This document shows positions 26,396 to 34,626 of a stretch of 45,141 nucleotides of DNA, piece after piece (position 1 is the stretch's first letter; each line of letters opens with the position of its first letter). Under the pieces are notes generated by a model. It was given only the letters and a program-made list of their open reading frames with translations. It made no database searches and had not been told where the DNA came from. The position numbers were made by a program, and so were the translations under genes. The stretch is taken from contig JBFMHB010000020.1 in NCBI GenBank assembly GCA_040752915.1, positions 1 through 45,141 on the forward strand, written 5' to 3'. The DNA is from Acidobacteriota bacterium (GTDB taxonomy: Bacteria > Acidobacteriota > UBA4820 > DSQY01).

Positions 26396-28189
26396 TCACT
26401 TGAAGTGGGTCACGTATTCCGCAATGGGCCCCAAGGCCAAAGCCGGAAAGAACGTGAGCCCGCCCACGATGACCACGACGGCGAGAAGCCAAGCGATGAA
26501 CAGCGGTGAATCCGTGGGAAGGGTCCCCGGGCCTGCGGGCGTGACCTTCTTGCGTGCCAGGGAGCCCGCGAGGGCGAGCACCGGGATCATGACGAGGAAT
26601 CGACCCGCAAGCATGGCCAGAGCGAGGGCCAGGTTGTAGAAGGGGGTGTCCCCGTTCAGGCCCGCGAAGGCGCTGCCGTTGTTGTTTCCGCAGGAGGAGA
26701 AGGCGTACAGGATCTCGCTGAAGCCATGGATGCCCGGATTCGATGGACCCGCCGCCCCGGCCTCGGTGACGCTCGCCACGGCCGTCCCGATGAGCACAAC
26801 GAGCGGCATGGCCAGGATTCCCAAAGAGGCCATCTTCATGTCGTACGGTTCGATCTTCTTGCCCAGGTACTCTGGGGAACGCCCGACCAGGAGGCCCGCG
26901 GCGAAGACGGCTACCACGATGTAGAGAAGCATGCCGTAAAGCCCTGAACCCACTCCCCCCAGAGCCACCTCGCCCAGTTGCATGAGGAACAGGGGAGCGA
27001 GGCCTCCAAGCGGCGTGAACGAATCGTGCATGGAATTCACGGCGCCGCACGAAGTGGCCGTGGTGAGGGAGGCCCACGCGGCCGATCCGGATGCTCCGAA
27101 GCGGACCTCCTTCCCCTCCATGTTCTCGCCCGGCAAGATGGGGACGGCGCCCGCCTCTGCCCCGAGCCGCATCAGGAGGGGATTCCCAGACTGCTCCTGG
27201 TGAACACAGAAGAGCATGGGGAGGACGAGGAGGACGAGCATGGCGGTCAAGACGGCCCATCCCTGGCGTCGATCGCCAACCTGGATCCCGAAGGTCAGGC
27301 AGAGTCCCGCCCCGAGGATCCCCATGGCCAGCATCTGCAGGAAGTTGGAGAGCGGCGTAGGGTTCTCGAAGGGGTGGGCCGCATTGGCGTTGAAGAACCC
27401 CCCGCCGTTGGTTCCGAGGTTCTTGATGGCGACCTGGGAAGCCACGGGCCCGAGTGGGACCACCTTCCCGATCTCCGGGGATTGGGACCCCGGCTCCGAT
27501 CCGGGGGGATGCGGGTCAACCGGGTTGTTCGCCCCGCTCGTCGGCACCGCGGCCTCGAGCGGAGTGAGGACGACGGATCCGCGGAGGGTCTGCACGACGC
27601 CCTGAGAAACCAGCGCCGGCGCCAGGACGAGGGACAGCGGGAGGAGGACATAGAGCACGGTTCTCACGACGTCGACCCAGAAATTGCCGATGGTGTCCGA
27701 GTGCCGCCTCGCGATGCCGCGGACGAGCGCCGCCAAGACCGCCATTCCGGAAGCGGCCGAAAGAAAATTCTGGGCCGTCAAACCGGCCATCTGGGATAGG
27801 TGGCTCAGCGTGCGCTCTCCGGCGTAGTTCTGCCAGTTCGTGTTCGTAACGAAACTCACGGCCGTGTTGAAGGCCAGTTGCGGGGGAACGGGTCCCAGGT
27901 GGAGCGGGTTCAGGGGAAGCCAGGCCTGAGCCCTTTGGAGCCCGTAGAGCGCCAGCAAGCCCACGAGGTGGAGGAGGAGCATGCTTTTCGTATAGTCTTT
28001 CCATCCCATTTCGCTCCTGGCGTCGATTTGGCAGACCCTGTAGAGGAGTCGCTCCACGGGTCCGAACAACCCGCCCGGGCCGGGGCGCCCCCCCTCGAAC
28101 ACTCGGGCCATGTAGGCGCCAAAGGGTTTTGCGAGGGCGACGAGGAGGCCGATGAGGAGCGCAATCTGGAGCAGGCCTGAGGAGGTCAT
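26396..28189 (-). CDS. kdpA: Potassium-transporting ATPase subunit KdpA
   Basis: A 597-residue channel-like subunit with about ten helices and four selectivity-filter repeats. Visible filter segments are [48 protein letters not shown] and [11 protein letters not shown]. It belongs to the superfamily of K+ transporters and binds K+ from the periplasm. I chose the ATG at 28189 because it overlaps the kdpF stop (ATGA) and GAGAAG lies upstream. The frame extends further upstream only through the kdpF region out of register. Length and motifs fit the family well. Confidence 0.96.
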   Translation of the reverse strand: MTSSGLLQIALLIGLLVALAKPFGAYMARVFEGGRPGPGGLFGPVERLLYRVCQIDARSEMGWKDYTKSMLLLHLVGLLALYGLQRAQAWLPLNPLHLGPVPPQLAFNTAVSFVTNTNWQNYAGERTLSHLSQMAGLTAQNFLSAASGMAVLAALVRGIARRHSDTIGNFWVDVVRTVLYVLLPLSLVLAPALVSQGVVQTLRGSVVLTPLEAAVPTSGANNPVDPHPPGSEPGSQSPEIGKVVPLGPVASQVAIKNLGTNGGGFFNANAAHPFENPTPLSNFLQMLAMGILGAGLCLTFGIQVGDRRQGWAVLTAMLVLLVLPMLFCVHQEQSGNPLLMRLGAEAGAVPILPGENMEGKEVRFGASGSAAWASLTTATSCGAVNSMHDSFTPLGGLAPLFLMQLGEVALGGVGSGLYGMLLYIVVAVFAAGLLVGRSPEYLGKKIEPYDMKMASLGILAMPLVVLIGTAVASVTEAGAAGPSNPGIHGFSEILYAFSSCGNNNGSAFAGLNGDTPFYNLALALAMLAGRFLVMIPVLALAGSLARKKVTPAGPGTLPTDSPLFIAWLLAVVVIVGGLTFFPALALGPIAEYVTHFK

Positions 28190-28278
28190 TGGAGCTTCTC
28201 GGGCTTGAGCAGCGCGAAGAGGAGGTAGAGGAGCAGAGCGGCAGCGGCCGCCGCTCCCAGGACGTGCATTCCATTCAT
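28186..28278 (-). CDS. kdpF: Potassium-transporting ATPase subunit KdpF
   Basis: A 30-residue single-helix protein: MNGMHVLG, then Ala- and Leu-rich helix, then [10 protein letters not shown]. The C-terminal 'L.KPE.L' is the KdpF hallmark. KdpF is a lipid-like stabiliser of the KdpABC complex. The stop overlaps the kdpA ATG by four bases (ATGA) and the start overlaps the stop of the next small ORF upstream (ATGA), so all are coupled. It is too short for standard gene callers. Confidence 0.9.
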   Translation of the reverse strand: MNGMHVLGAAAAAALLLYLLFALLKPEKLQ

Positions 28279-28406
28279 AGGTCACCCCACCTGTCTCCGG
28301 GATCTTCGCGGGACCATTCCTCCCAGCCCCTCTTTCCCCATCTGTACAGGGAGTAGATGATCAGCAGGCCGATCAGGGACGAAACGATGGTCTTTATGGT
28401 TGCCAT
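28275..28406 (-). CDS. Small single-TM protein upstream of kdpF
   Basis: A 43-residue frame starting at an ATG (28406) with a weak ribosome-binding site (TAGG). It has a hydrophobic helix (IVSSLIGLLIIYSLYRW) followed by a strongly charged tail (GKRGWEEWSREDPGDRW). Its stop overlaps the kdpF start by four bases, and it follows another tiny ORF by nine bases. This tight coupling argues that it is translated. Topology would be N-out/C-in by the positive-inside rule. I do not know a named family; a role in Kdp complex assembly or regulation is inference. Confidence 0.65.
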   Translation of the reverse strand: MATIKTIVSSLIGLLIIYSLYRWGKRGWEEWSREDPGDRWGDL

Positions 28407-28415
28407 GGATTCGAC

Positions 28416-28496
28416 CTACAGTCTGTCCAGCCGGTCTATGAGGGACCAGAAAAAGCAGAAAATGGCGAGGCTCAAGGCGATCAGCGCGGCGTCCAC
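28416..28496 (-). CDS. 26-residue single-TM protein at the head of the kdp operon
   Basis: A GTG start (28496) sits four bases after a textbook ribosome-binding site, AGGAGGAGAG. The frame encodes MDAALIALSLAIFCFFWSL and ends IDRLDRL: one hydrophobic helix and a short amphipathic tail. Tiny proteins of this shape ('MDa...l......f.....cDRL') are commonly seen just before kdpF, from memory of other kdp loci, but I cannot verify that here. It is the first gene of the operon, nine bases before the next small ORF. Its role is unknown. Confidence 0.65.
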   Translation of the reverse strand: MDAALIALSLAIFCFFWSLIDRLDRL

Positions 28497-28775
28497 GGGG
28501 CTCTCCTCCTTGCATCCGCTCAGATCATGGGGCCGGATGCGTCAAGGAGGTGCAAAGAAGGGGGCCGCGCGCATCAAGAAAGGGTCAAGACGCGAGGATC
28601 CGCCGCGAAGGGCCGGGTCGAAACGGGTCTCGAGGGCGGGGCGACCGCAGGACGTGCCGGGGCAGGGCCTGGAACCGCGGCCTGGTGGGCCGTGAGGGGA
28701 CTCGCGCCCGGCGGGAGTTGTCCAGCGGGCGGCGGAAAGGCCCTTGCGGCCCACAAGGGGTTTCGCAAGAGCCTG

Positions 28776-30080
28776 CTAAAGGACCGAGAGGGCCTCCTCG
28801 AGGTCGGCCATGATGTCGTCGGCGCGCTCGATGCCGATGCTGATGCGGATCCCTCCCGGGTCCAGGCCCGCGGCCACTTGCGCCTCCACGGGAAGGGGAG
28901 CGTGGGTCATGGAGGCGGGGTGTTCGATGAGGGTCCGGATCTGTCCCAGGGAGACCGCCAGGGTCACGGAGAGAGCGTGATCGGCCAGGTGGTCCATCAT
29001 CTTCCGGCCGGCTTCCCGGGCCTGCTCGGGGGTCCCCTTGAGGATGAAGTAGATCATGATGCCCGGGGCGAAGTTCCCATCGGGGTCGAGCATCTGCTTG
29101 CGGGCCAGGGTGTGCTGGGGGTGCGTCGGCAGACCGGGATAGAGCACCTTCGCGACCGCCGGGTGGCCTTCGAGGTAGCGGGCCACCTTGGTGGCCGTCT
29201 CGATCTGCTGGCGGGACCTCAGGGCGAGGGTCGGAAGCCCGTACACGAGGGGCGGCCAGGCGTCCTTGGGGGCGAGGGGCGCGCCGAAGTCCTTGCGGAA
29301 AAGGAGAACGTCGGGCTCGAGCAGGCGGGGGCCGACCCAGACGCCGCCCATGTCCGTTCCGAAGCCGCCCACGTTCTTGGTCAGGGAGGCCACCACGACG
29401 TCGGCGCCAAGAGTGATGGGGCGCTGGCAGAAGGCCGTGGCGAAGGTGTTGTCCACCACGATGAAGATCTTCCGCTTCTTCGGGTTTCTCGCGGCGTTGG
29501 CCCGGTCCACGGCCTGGCGGATCGAGGCCAGGTCCACGATCTCGAGGATGGGGTTGCTGGGGGTCTCGAAATAGACGGCGACCACGTCCTCGGTCAGCAT
29601 GCGCTCGAGGGCCGCCACGTCCTTCATGTCCACGAATTTGGCGGTGATGCCGAAGCGGGGAAGCCAGTTGGCCATGAGGGAGTAGGTGCAACCGTACATG
29701 GTCCGGTGGGCGAGGATCGTGTCGCCGGCCTTGGCGAGCACGCCCAGACTGGCCGTGATGGCCCCCATCCCGGTGGCGAAGCAGACGGCGCACTCCCCCT
29801 CCTCCGCGGCCGCCAGGTTGTCCTCGAGCATGGAGCGGCTGGGTTCGTCGAGGCGGTCGTAGATGTAAATCGGCGGCTGGGTGTGGCGGTTGAGTTCCGG
29901 GTTGGCGAAGGCCTGAAACCCTTGGGCGCCGCGCTCGGCGCTCTCGAGCCGGTAGGCGGCCGAGGCCGAAATGGGCGGGACGATGTGGTCGCGGTAGTCC
30001 CAGTGGGGCGAGTGGAAATCCCCGTGAATGAGGCGGGTTTCCTTGTGGTAGGCGCGCTTCTTGTCTTTCCGGGCGGTCAT
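28776..30080 (-). CDS. Cys/Met-metabolism PLP-dependent enzyme (cystathionine gamma-synthase-like)
   Basis: A 434-residue fold-type I enzyme. The PLP-binding Lys is K235 in ASLTKNVGGFG, D210 in VVDNTFAT contacts the pyridine nitrogen, and the C-terminal VSLGQIRTLIEHPASMTH is typical of the gamma-family (cystathionine gamma-synthase, methionine gamma-lyase, O-acetylhomoserine sulfhydrylase). SLTKNVGG is a minority variant of the usual S.TKY..GH, so the exact reaction cannot be assigned. I prefer the ATG at 30080, with GAGGAGG eight bases upstream; an ATG at 30104 is possible. It is divergent from the radical SAM gene. Confidence 0.88.
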   Translation of the reverse strand: MTARKDKKRAYHKETRLIHGDFHSPHWDYRDHIVPPISASAAYRLESAERGAQGFQAFANPELNRHTQPPIYIYDRLDEPSRSMLEDNLAAAEEGECAVCFATGMGAITASLGVLAKAGDTILAHRTMYGCTYSLMANWLPRFGITAKFVDMKDVAALERMLTEDVVAVYFETPSNPILEIVDLASIRQAVDRANAARNPKKRKIFIVVDNTFATAFCQRPITLGADVVVASLTKNVGGFGTDMGGVWVGPRLLEPDVLLFRKDFGAPLAPKDAWPPLVYGLPTLALRSRQQIETATKVARYLEGHPAVAKVLYPGLPTHPQHTLARKQMLDPDGNFAPGIMIYFILKGTPEQAREAGRKMMDHLADHALSVTLAVSLGQIRTLIEHPASMTHAPLPVEAQVAAGLDPGGIRISIGIERADDIMADLEEALSVL

Positions 30081-30228
30081 CCCCGTGCCCTCCTCGGCGC
30101 TCATTCTACTCCAGTCGGCGGACCGCGCCAGGGTTTTCCGCCTCCGGGGCCGGGGCGTGGGGCAAAATGTGCTATGTTGGGGCGCTGTTTCCGGGCCCGA
30201 AGGTCCGGGAAGAAAGGAAGGACGGATC

Positions 30229-32766
30229 GTGGATCTGGGGTTCTTGAGGTCCGTGGCCAAGCCCACGCGCTACACGGGCGGCGAGGTGAATCAGGCGGTC
30301 AAGGCGGAGCGGGAAGGCCTGCTCCATGTGGCGCTCGCCTTTCCGGACGTCTACGAGATCGCCATGAGCACCCTGGGCCTCAAGATCCTCTACGGGGTGC
30401 TGAACGAGCGGGAGGACGTCTGGGCCGAGCGCGTCTTCATGCCCATGCCCGACATGCAGGAGGCCCTCGAGGCTCGCGGTCTGCCCCTCTACGGGCTCGA
30501 ATCGGGCCGGCCGCTGAAAGCCTTCGACCTGGTCGGGTTCACGCTGCAGTTCGAGTTGACGTACACGAACATCCTCCACATGCTCCGCCTGGGGGGGGTG
30601 CCCCTGAGGGCGGCCGACCGTGGCCCCGAAGATCCCGTGGTGGTGGCCGGCGGACCCTGCGCCGTGAATCCGGAACCTCTGGCCCCCTTTTTCGACGGGT
30701 TCTTCGTGGGGGACGGCGAGGAGGGGATCCTCGACCTGTGCGAGGCGGTCCGGGCTACCCGCGGACGTCCCCGCCGCGACGTGTGGCGCGCCCTGGCCTC
30801 CGTGGAGGGGACGTACGTTCCCGCGCTCTACCGCACGGAACGCGACCCGGCTACGGGAATGGAGGTGGTGACGGGTCCGGCGGAGGAGGGAGCCCCCTTC
30901 CCCGTCCGCCGCCGACTCCTGAGGGACATCGACGCCTTCCCCTTCCCCTCCAAGGTCATCGTTCCCCACCACGAAGTGGTCCACGACCGGTACAGCCTGG
31001 AGCTTTCCAGGGGATGCGCCGTCGGGTGCCGCTTCTGTCAGGCGGGGTACATCTACCGTCCCCAGCGGGACCGGGACGCCGGGGCGGTTCGCGCCGCGGT
31101 GGCGCGAGGGCTCGAATCCACGGGCTTCAACGAGGTGACGCTGTTGAGCCTGAACGCGGGGGAGTACGCGGGGATCGAGCGCCTGGCCCGAGCCATCGCC
31201 GCCGAGGCCGCCGACCGGGGCGTGGGCGTCGCCATGCCCAGCCTGCGCGTGAGCAGTCTCACGCGGGAACTGGTGGGGGCGCTCTCGGCGGGGCGGAAGT
31301 CGGGCTTCACCATCGCCCCCGAAGCCGGGACCGAGCGCCTCAGGGCCGTGATCAACAAGAAGATCTCCGAGGAGGACCTCGTCAACGCCGTGACGGTGGT
31401 CTTTTCCTCGGGGTGGAGCGTCCTCAAGCTCTACTTCATGATCGGACTCCCCACGGAGCGGCCCGAAGACGTGGACGCCATCGCACGCCTGGCGGATCTT
31501 TCGGCCCGGGCGGCCAAGAATGCGGGCTGCCGAAACCCCGTGGTGACGATTTCCACCTCCTCCTTCGTGCCCAAGCCCTTCACCCCCTTCCAGTGGTTCC
31601 CCATGGAAGGCCCGGACTCGCTCCGAGACAAGCAGGCCCGGCTCAAGTCCCTCCTTCGCCGCCCCGCGCAATACCGGTGGCACGACGTGGAGGGAAGCCT
31701 CCTGGAGGGGGCCTTCTCCCTCGGGGATCGCCGGCTGGCCGACGTCCTGGAAGAAGCTTCCGGGCTGGGGTGCCGCCTCGACTCCTGGACCGAGCACTTC
31801 CGGCCCGATCTCTGGAGGGAGGCCTTCTCCCGAAAGGGCCTGACTCCGGAGGAATACCTCCACCGGGAGCGGGGCCGGGAGGAGCGCTTCCCGTGGGAGG
31901 TGGTGGACGTCGGGGTGACGCGGTCCTTCCTGTGGCGGGAGCGGGAGAGAGCCCTGGCGGGGGAAACCACCGAGACCTGCGGCCCCGAGGCCTGCCACGG
32001 CTGCGCCCCCTTCGCCAAGGACTGCCTCGCGAGCGTCTTCGCCCGCGCGCTTCCAAAGGAGGCCGCCTCGGTCCCCCGTCCTCCGGTACCGGCGCCCGCC
32101 CGCCATCGGCTGCGGTTCCGGAAGGAGGGGCCCTCCGTTTTTCTGGGGCACCTCGACCTCACGGAGGCCCTCGTCCGGGCCCTGCGCCGCGCCGGAGCCG
32201 CCCTGGCCTATTCGCAGGGGTACCACCCCATGCCCAAGATCGAGTTGTGCGCGCCCCTCCCTCTGGGCGTGGAGGGGAGGGAGGAGTGGATGGACTTCAC
32301 GGCCCACGTGGGGGACCGGGGGCTCTTCCTGGGGCGCCTCGCCGCCACCCTCCCCAGCGGCATCCTCGCCGAGCGCCTGTTTCCCGTTCCGGAGGGCTCG
32401 CCTTCGCTCTCGGAACTCGCCCTCCAGGTCTATGAAGTGGGGCTCGGCCGCCTGGACGAGGCGGAGCGGGCCGAGGTCCGGCGGAGAGCCGAGGCCTTCC
32501 GGGCATCCGAATCGTGGCCCGTCACCCGGGAGGGGAAAGGAAAGACCCGCACCTTCGATCTTCGGGCCCGCGTCCAGGGTCTGGAGGTGGAGGAGGGCCG
32601 CATCGAAGTGCGGCTCCTCCAGGGGGGCTTCATGGACCTGGTGGAGGCCGTCGCGCCCGAGCCGCTTCGGGACCGCCTCTCCCTGGTTCGGTTGGGTCTC
32701 CGTTTCGCCCCCCGGCCCGCCCCGCCCCCCGCCCAACCCGCGTCGAAGGGGCGCGCGGAGCGTTGA
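30229..32766 (+). CDS. TIGR03960-type radical SAM protein fused to DUF2344
   Basis: An 845-residue protein. Residues about 1-230 are an N-terminal domain resembling a B12-binding fold with no obvious cobalamin His motif. The radical SAM domain follows with the 4Fe-4S motif CAVGCRFC (near residue 265) and GFTIAPEAGTERLRAVINK later on. Near the C-terminus, from about residue 620, is a DUF2344 domain with FLGHLDLTEALVRALRRAG, YSQGYHPMPK and LPLGVEG. In many bacteria the two parts are separate neighbours of RNase G, here encoded a little downstream. The GTG at 30229 follows AAGGAAGGA. A role linked to ribosome or RNA maturation is inferred from that linkage. Confidence 0.9.
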   Translation: MDLGFLRSVAKPTRYTGGEVNQAVKAEREGLLHVALAFPDVYEIAMSTLGLKILYGVLNEREDVWAERVFMPMPDMQEALEARGLPLYGLESGRPLKAFDLVGFTLQFELTYTNILHMLRLGGVPLRAADRGPEDPVVVAGGPCAVNPEPLAPFFDGFFVGDGEEGILDLCEAVRATRGRPRRDVWRALASVEGTYVPALYRTERDPATGMEVVTGPAEEGAPFPVRRRLLRDIDAFPFPSKVIVPHHEVVHDRYSLELSRGCAVGCRFCQAGYIYRPQRDRDAGAVRAAVARGLESTGFNEVTLLSLNAGEYAGIERLARAIAAEAADRGVGVAMPSLRVSSLTRELVGALSAGRKSGFTIAPEAGTERLRAVINKKISEEDLVNAVTVVFSSGWSVLKLYFMIGLPTERPEDVDAIARLADLSARAAKNAGCRNPVVTISTSSFVPKPFTPFQWFPMEGPDSLRDKQARLKSLLRRPAQYRWHDVEGSLLEGAFSLGDRRLADVLEEASGLGCRLDSWTEHFRPDLWREAFSRKGLTPEEYLHRERGREERFPWEVVDVGVTRSFLWRERERALAGETTETCGPEACHGCAPFAKDCLASVFARALPKEAASVPRPPVPAPARHRLRFRKEGPSVFLGHLDLTEALVRALRRAGAALAYSQGYHPMPKIELCAPLPLGVEGREEWMDFTAHVGDRGLFLGRLAATLPSGILAERLFPVPEGSPSLSELALQVYEVGLGRLDEAERAEVRRRAEAFRASESWPVTREGKGKTRTFDLRARVQGLEVEEGRIEVRLLQGGFMDLVEAVAPEPLRDRLSLVRLGLRFAPRPAPPPAQPASKGRAER

Positions 32767-32833
32767 CAGCGAGGGGCCGGGCTGGTAGCCTGAAACCCTT
32801 GCGGGGGCGGGGCCCCGGCCAAGGGAGACCGGA

Positions 32834-33643
32834 TTGAGACGGACGAGGTTCCTCTTTCAGGCGGCGCTGGTGGCCGCGGCCGCGGGGGCCGGGTTTGCCT
32901 ACAGCCGGGGGTGGCTTCTGGGCAGCGTGGAAAAGTACTGCCCCTTCGGCGGACTCGAAACGGCCTACGCCTTCGTCACCAACCAGCGCTTCACCTGCGC
33001 GGCGGGGGAGCTGAACCTGGCCTTGTTCGTGGCCCTTCTGGGGCTCACCTTCGTGGCGCGCAAGGCCTTCTGCGCGTGGGTCTGCCCCGTGGGGACCGTC
33101 TCCGAATGGCTGGGCCTCCTCGGCGAGAGACTCTTCCGAGCGGGCCGCAAGGAGGCGTCCGGCGCTCCTCTCCGGGCTCTGGAGCCGCCGCGGAGCGCCG
33201 ACCGCGTCCTCCGCTGGCTCCGGCTGCCGGTCCTGGCCATCGTCCTCTATTTCACGTACAAGACGGGGGAACTGGTGTTCCGCGGCTACGACCCCTATTA
33301 CGTGCTCTTCAGCTTCCACGGCCACGACGTGCGCGGGTGGAGCTACCTCCTCGTGGCGGTCCTCCTCGCGGCGGCGGTGGCGGTCCCCATGGCCTGGTGT
33401 CGGTACTTGTGTCCCCTCGGATTGGCCTTGTGGCCCTTCTCGGCGGTTGGCCGGCTGCGGTTGAGGCGCGACGCCGAGACCTGCACCTCCTGCCGGGCCT
33501 GCGACCGGGCCTGTCCCCACGCCATTCTGGTTTCCACGGCGGGGGAGGTGAGGTCCGGTGAATGCACGCTCTGCCTGGCCTGCGCGGACGCCTGTCCGGC
33601 GGGCGAAACCTTGACCTTGCGGTTGAAGGCGCTCAAGCCGTGA
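32834..33643 (+). CDS. Membrane 4Fe-4S protein (NapH/NosR/CcoG-like)
   Basis: A 269-residue membrane protein with about four or five helices. Membrane-side cysteine motifs are KYCPFGGLET (near 38), CAWVCPVGTVSEW (near 80) and CRYLCPLGL (near 190), the CxxxCP pattern of polyferredoxins such as NapH, NosR and CcoG. Two classical 4Fe-4S clusters follow at the C-terminus: CTSCRACDRACP and CTLCLACADACP. It probably moves electrons across or along the membrane. The TTG start at 32834 follows AAGGGAGACC. The gene overlaps the next one by four bases (GTGA), so a joint function with two small HMA-like proteins is likely. Confidence 0.88.
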   Translation: MRRTRFLFQAALVAAAAGAGFAYSRGWLLGSVEKYCPFGGLETAYAFVTNQRFTCAAGELNLALFVALLGLTFVARKAFCAWVCPVGTVSEWLGLLGERLFRAGRKEASGAPLRALEPPRSADRVLRWLRLPVLAIVLYFTYKTGELVFRGYDPYYVLFSFHGHDVRGWSYLLVAVLLAAAVAVPMAWCRYLCPLGLALWPFSAVGRLRLRRDAETCTSCRACDRACPHAILVSTAGEVRSGECTLCLACADACPAGETLTLRLKALKP

Positions 33644-34065
33644 GAGTCCCCATGGCCGCCGTGCCCGCCCTCGTGGTCCTCTTTGCCCTGGCGGGCCTTG
33701 GGTCCGCCCGGTTCTTCGCCGTTCCCACGCTGACGAGGGACTTTGCGGCGGGCGGGGGGAGCGCCCTCAGGACGTCTTCCTTCCGGGTGGAAGGCCTGAA
33801 GTGCCGCGACACCGCGGAGAAGGCTTTCGAGCACCTCGATGGCCTGCAAGGCCTCGGGCGGGCCGAAGCCTTCGCCTCTCGAAACGAGATCCGCCTGACC
33901 TACGACCCATCCGTGACCGGCCCCCAGGCCATTCGGGAGGCCCTCGAGGGCCCCGAGTTCGACCCCGCCACCGGGGAGATTTGGTTCGGGCGCTTTCGCG
34001 TGATAGAAATAGACGGGAAGCCCCTTCCAGTGGGGACGGGGAGTGCGTCCTCCGGGGCACCGTAG
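33640..34065 (+). CDS. Membrane-anchored protein with degenerate heavy-metal-associated fold
   Basis: A 141-residue protein. One N-terminal helix (about 5-28) anchors an external domain. Residues about 45-110 (SFRVEGLKCRDTAEKAF and onward to GPQAIREALEGPEF) follow the beta-alpha-beta-beta-alpha-beta pattern of HMA domains. The usual metal-binding CxxC is reduced to one Cys (GLKC..T). The last strand reads GRFRVIEIDG. The GTG start at 33640 overlaps the 4Fe-4S protein stop; an ATG at 33652 is the alternative. A redox or metal-relay partner of the 4Fe-4S protein is inferred from coupling only. Confidence 0.7.
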   Translation: MRVPMAAVPALVVLFALAGLGSARFFAVPTLTRDFAAGGGSALRTSSFRVEGLKCRDTAEKAFEHLDGLQGLGRAEAFASRNEIRLTYDPSVTGPQAIREALEGPEFDPATGEIWFGRFRVIEIDGKPLPVGTGSASSGAP

Positions 34066-34085
34066 TCCGTAGAGGGAGATTGCAC

Positions 34086-34478
34086 ATGAGGTCGAATCTG
34101 CGCGTGTGGGTGCTGGTCCTGTGTGCCGCCGTGTTGGCCGGGGCGGTTCTCGCCGCCGACCCGGCGCCCGCCGCCGGTCAGGAGACGGCGGTCTTCGAAG
34201 TGGCCAAGCTGTCCCAGGGTACCGTGGTCAAGGACCTGGCGGGGGCCCTCGCCAAGGAGCCGGGCGTGGTCAAGGCGAAGGCGGATCTGGACCAGGGGCT
34301 TTTCTCCGTGACCTTCGAGCACGGAAAGACCAATCCCGAGGTCCTCGCCAAGGTGGTGAACGCCGTCGCGGGCGAATCGAAGCTGAAGGAAGTCGTCGCC
34401 GCTCCAGGCGGAGCGAAGGCCGCCTCGGGTTGCGGGGCGTGCCCCAGCCGGAGCACCTGCTCCTCCAAGAAAAAGTAG
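34086..34478 (+). CDS. Secreted HMA-like protein with Cys-rich tail
   Basis: A 130-residue protein with a signal peptide (to about residue 23). Residues about 34-100 again look like an HMA fold (FEVAKLSQGTVVKDLAGAL, then VKAKADLDQGLFSVTFEHGK), but with no Cys in the normal CxxC loop. Instead the tail holds CGACPSRSTC. The start at 34086 has GGGAGA upstream and follows the previous gene by 20 bases. The cysteines thus appear to have moved to the C-terminus. The pair with the upstream HMA-like protein and the membrane 4Fe-4S protein suggests a small periplasmic metal or electron relay, not assigned to any known system. Confidence 0.72.
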   Translation: MRSNLRVWVLVLCAAVLAGAVLAADPAPAAGQETAVFEVAKLSQGTVVKDLAGALAKEPGVVKAKADLDQGLFSVTFEHGKTNPEVLAKVVNAVAGESKLKEVVAAPGGAKAASGCGACPSRSTCSSKKK

Positions 34479-34557
34479 CGCGAGCACCAGGGTTTTGTGG
34501 AGGCGGCGGCCCCCAGGACGGGGACTGCCGCCTCGTCGCGTCCGCCGGGGGGCGGCG

Positions 34558-34586
34558 TTTCCCTCCGGCCCGCGGGCGGGTACAAT
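34558..34586 (+). promoter_or_regulatory. Possible promoter for RNase G
   Basis: TACAAT (34581-34586) matches five of six -10 bases and lies about 40 bases before the rng start. The only -35 candidate at 17-base spacing, TTTCCC, is poor. The AT-rich -10 stands out from GC-rich surroundings. Confidence 0.3.
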
Positions 34587-34626
34587 AGGAGCTTGCAGGG
34601 AGGCTGAGGTTCCTCAACCCGATGCC

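Noticed and set aside
28497-28775. A c-di-AMP riboswitch or sigma54 promoter upstream of the kdp operon
   Set aside because: I looked for both; no sigma54 GG-N10-GC pair with consensus flanks and no recognisable riboswitch core was visible. Only weak TTGACG/TTGACC-like boxes without a -10 were found.
28527-32435. A 1302-residue open frame on the plus strand
   Set aside because: It runs antisense through the PLP enzyme and out of frame through the radical SAM gene, is Arg/Gly/Pro-rich and has no family motif; a shadow caused by high GC.
30172-32736. An 854-residue minus-strand frame
   Set aside because: Fully antisense to the radical SAM gene, which has clear motifs; the frame is low-complexity.
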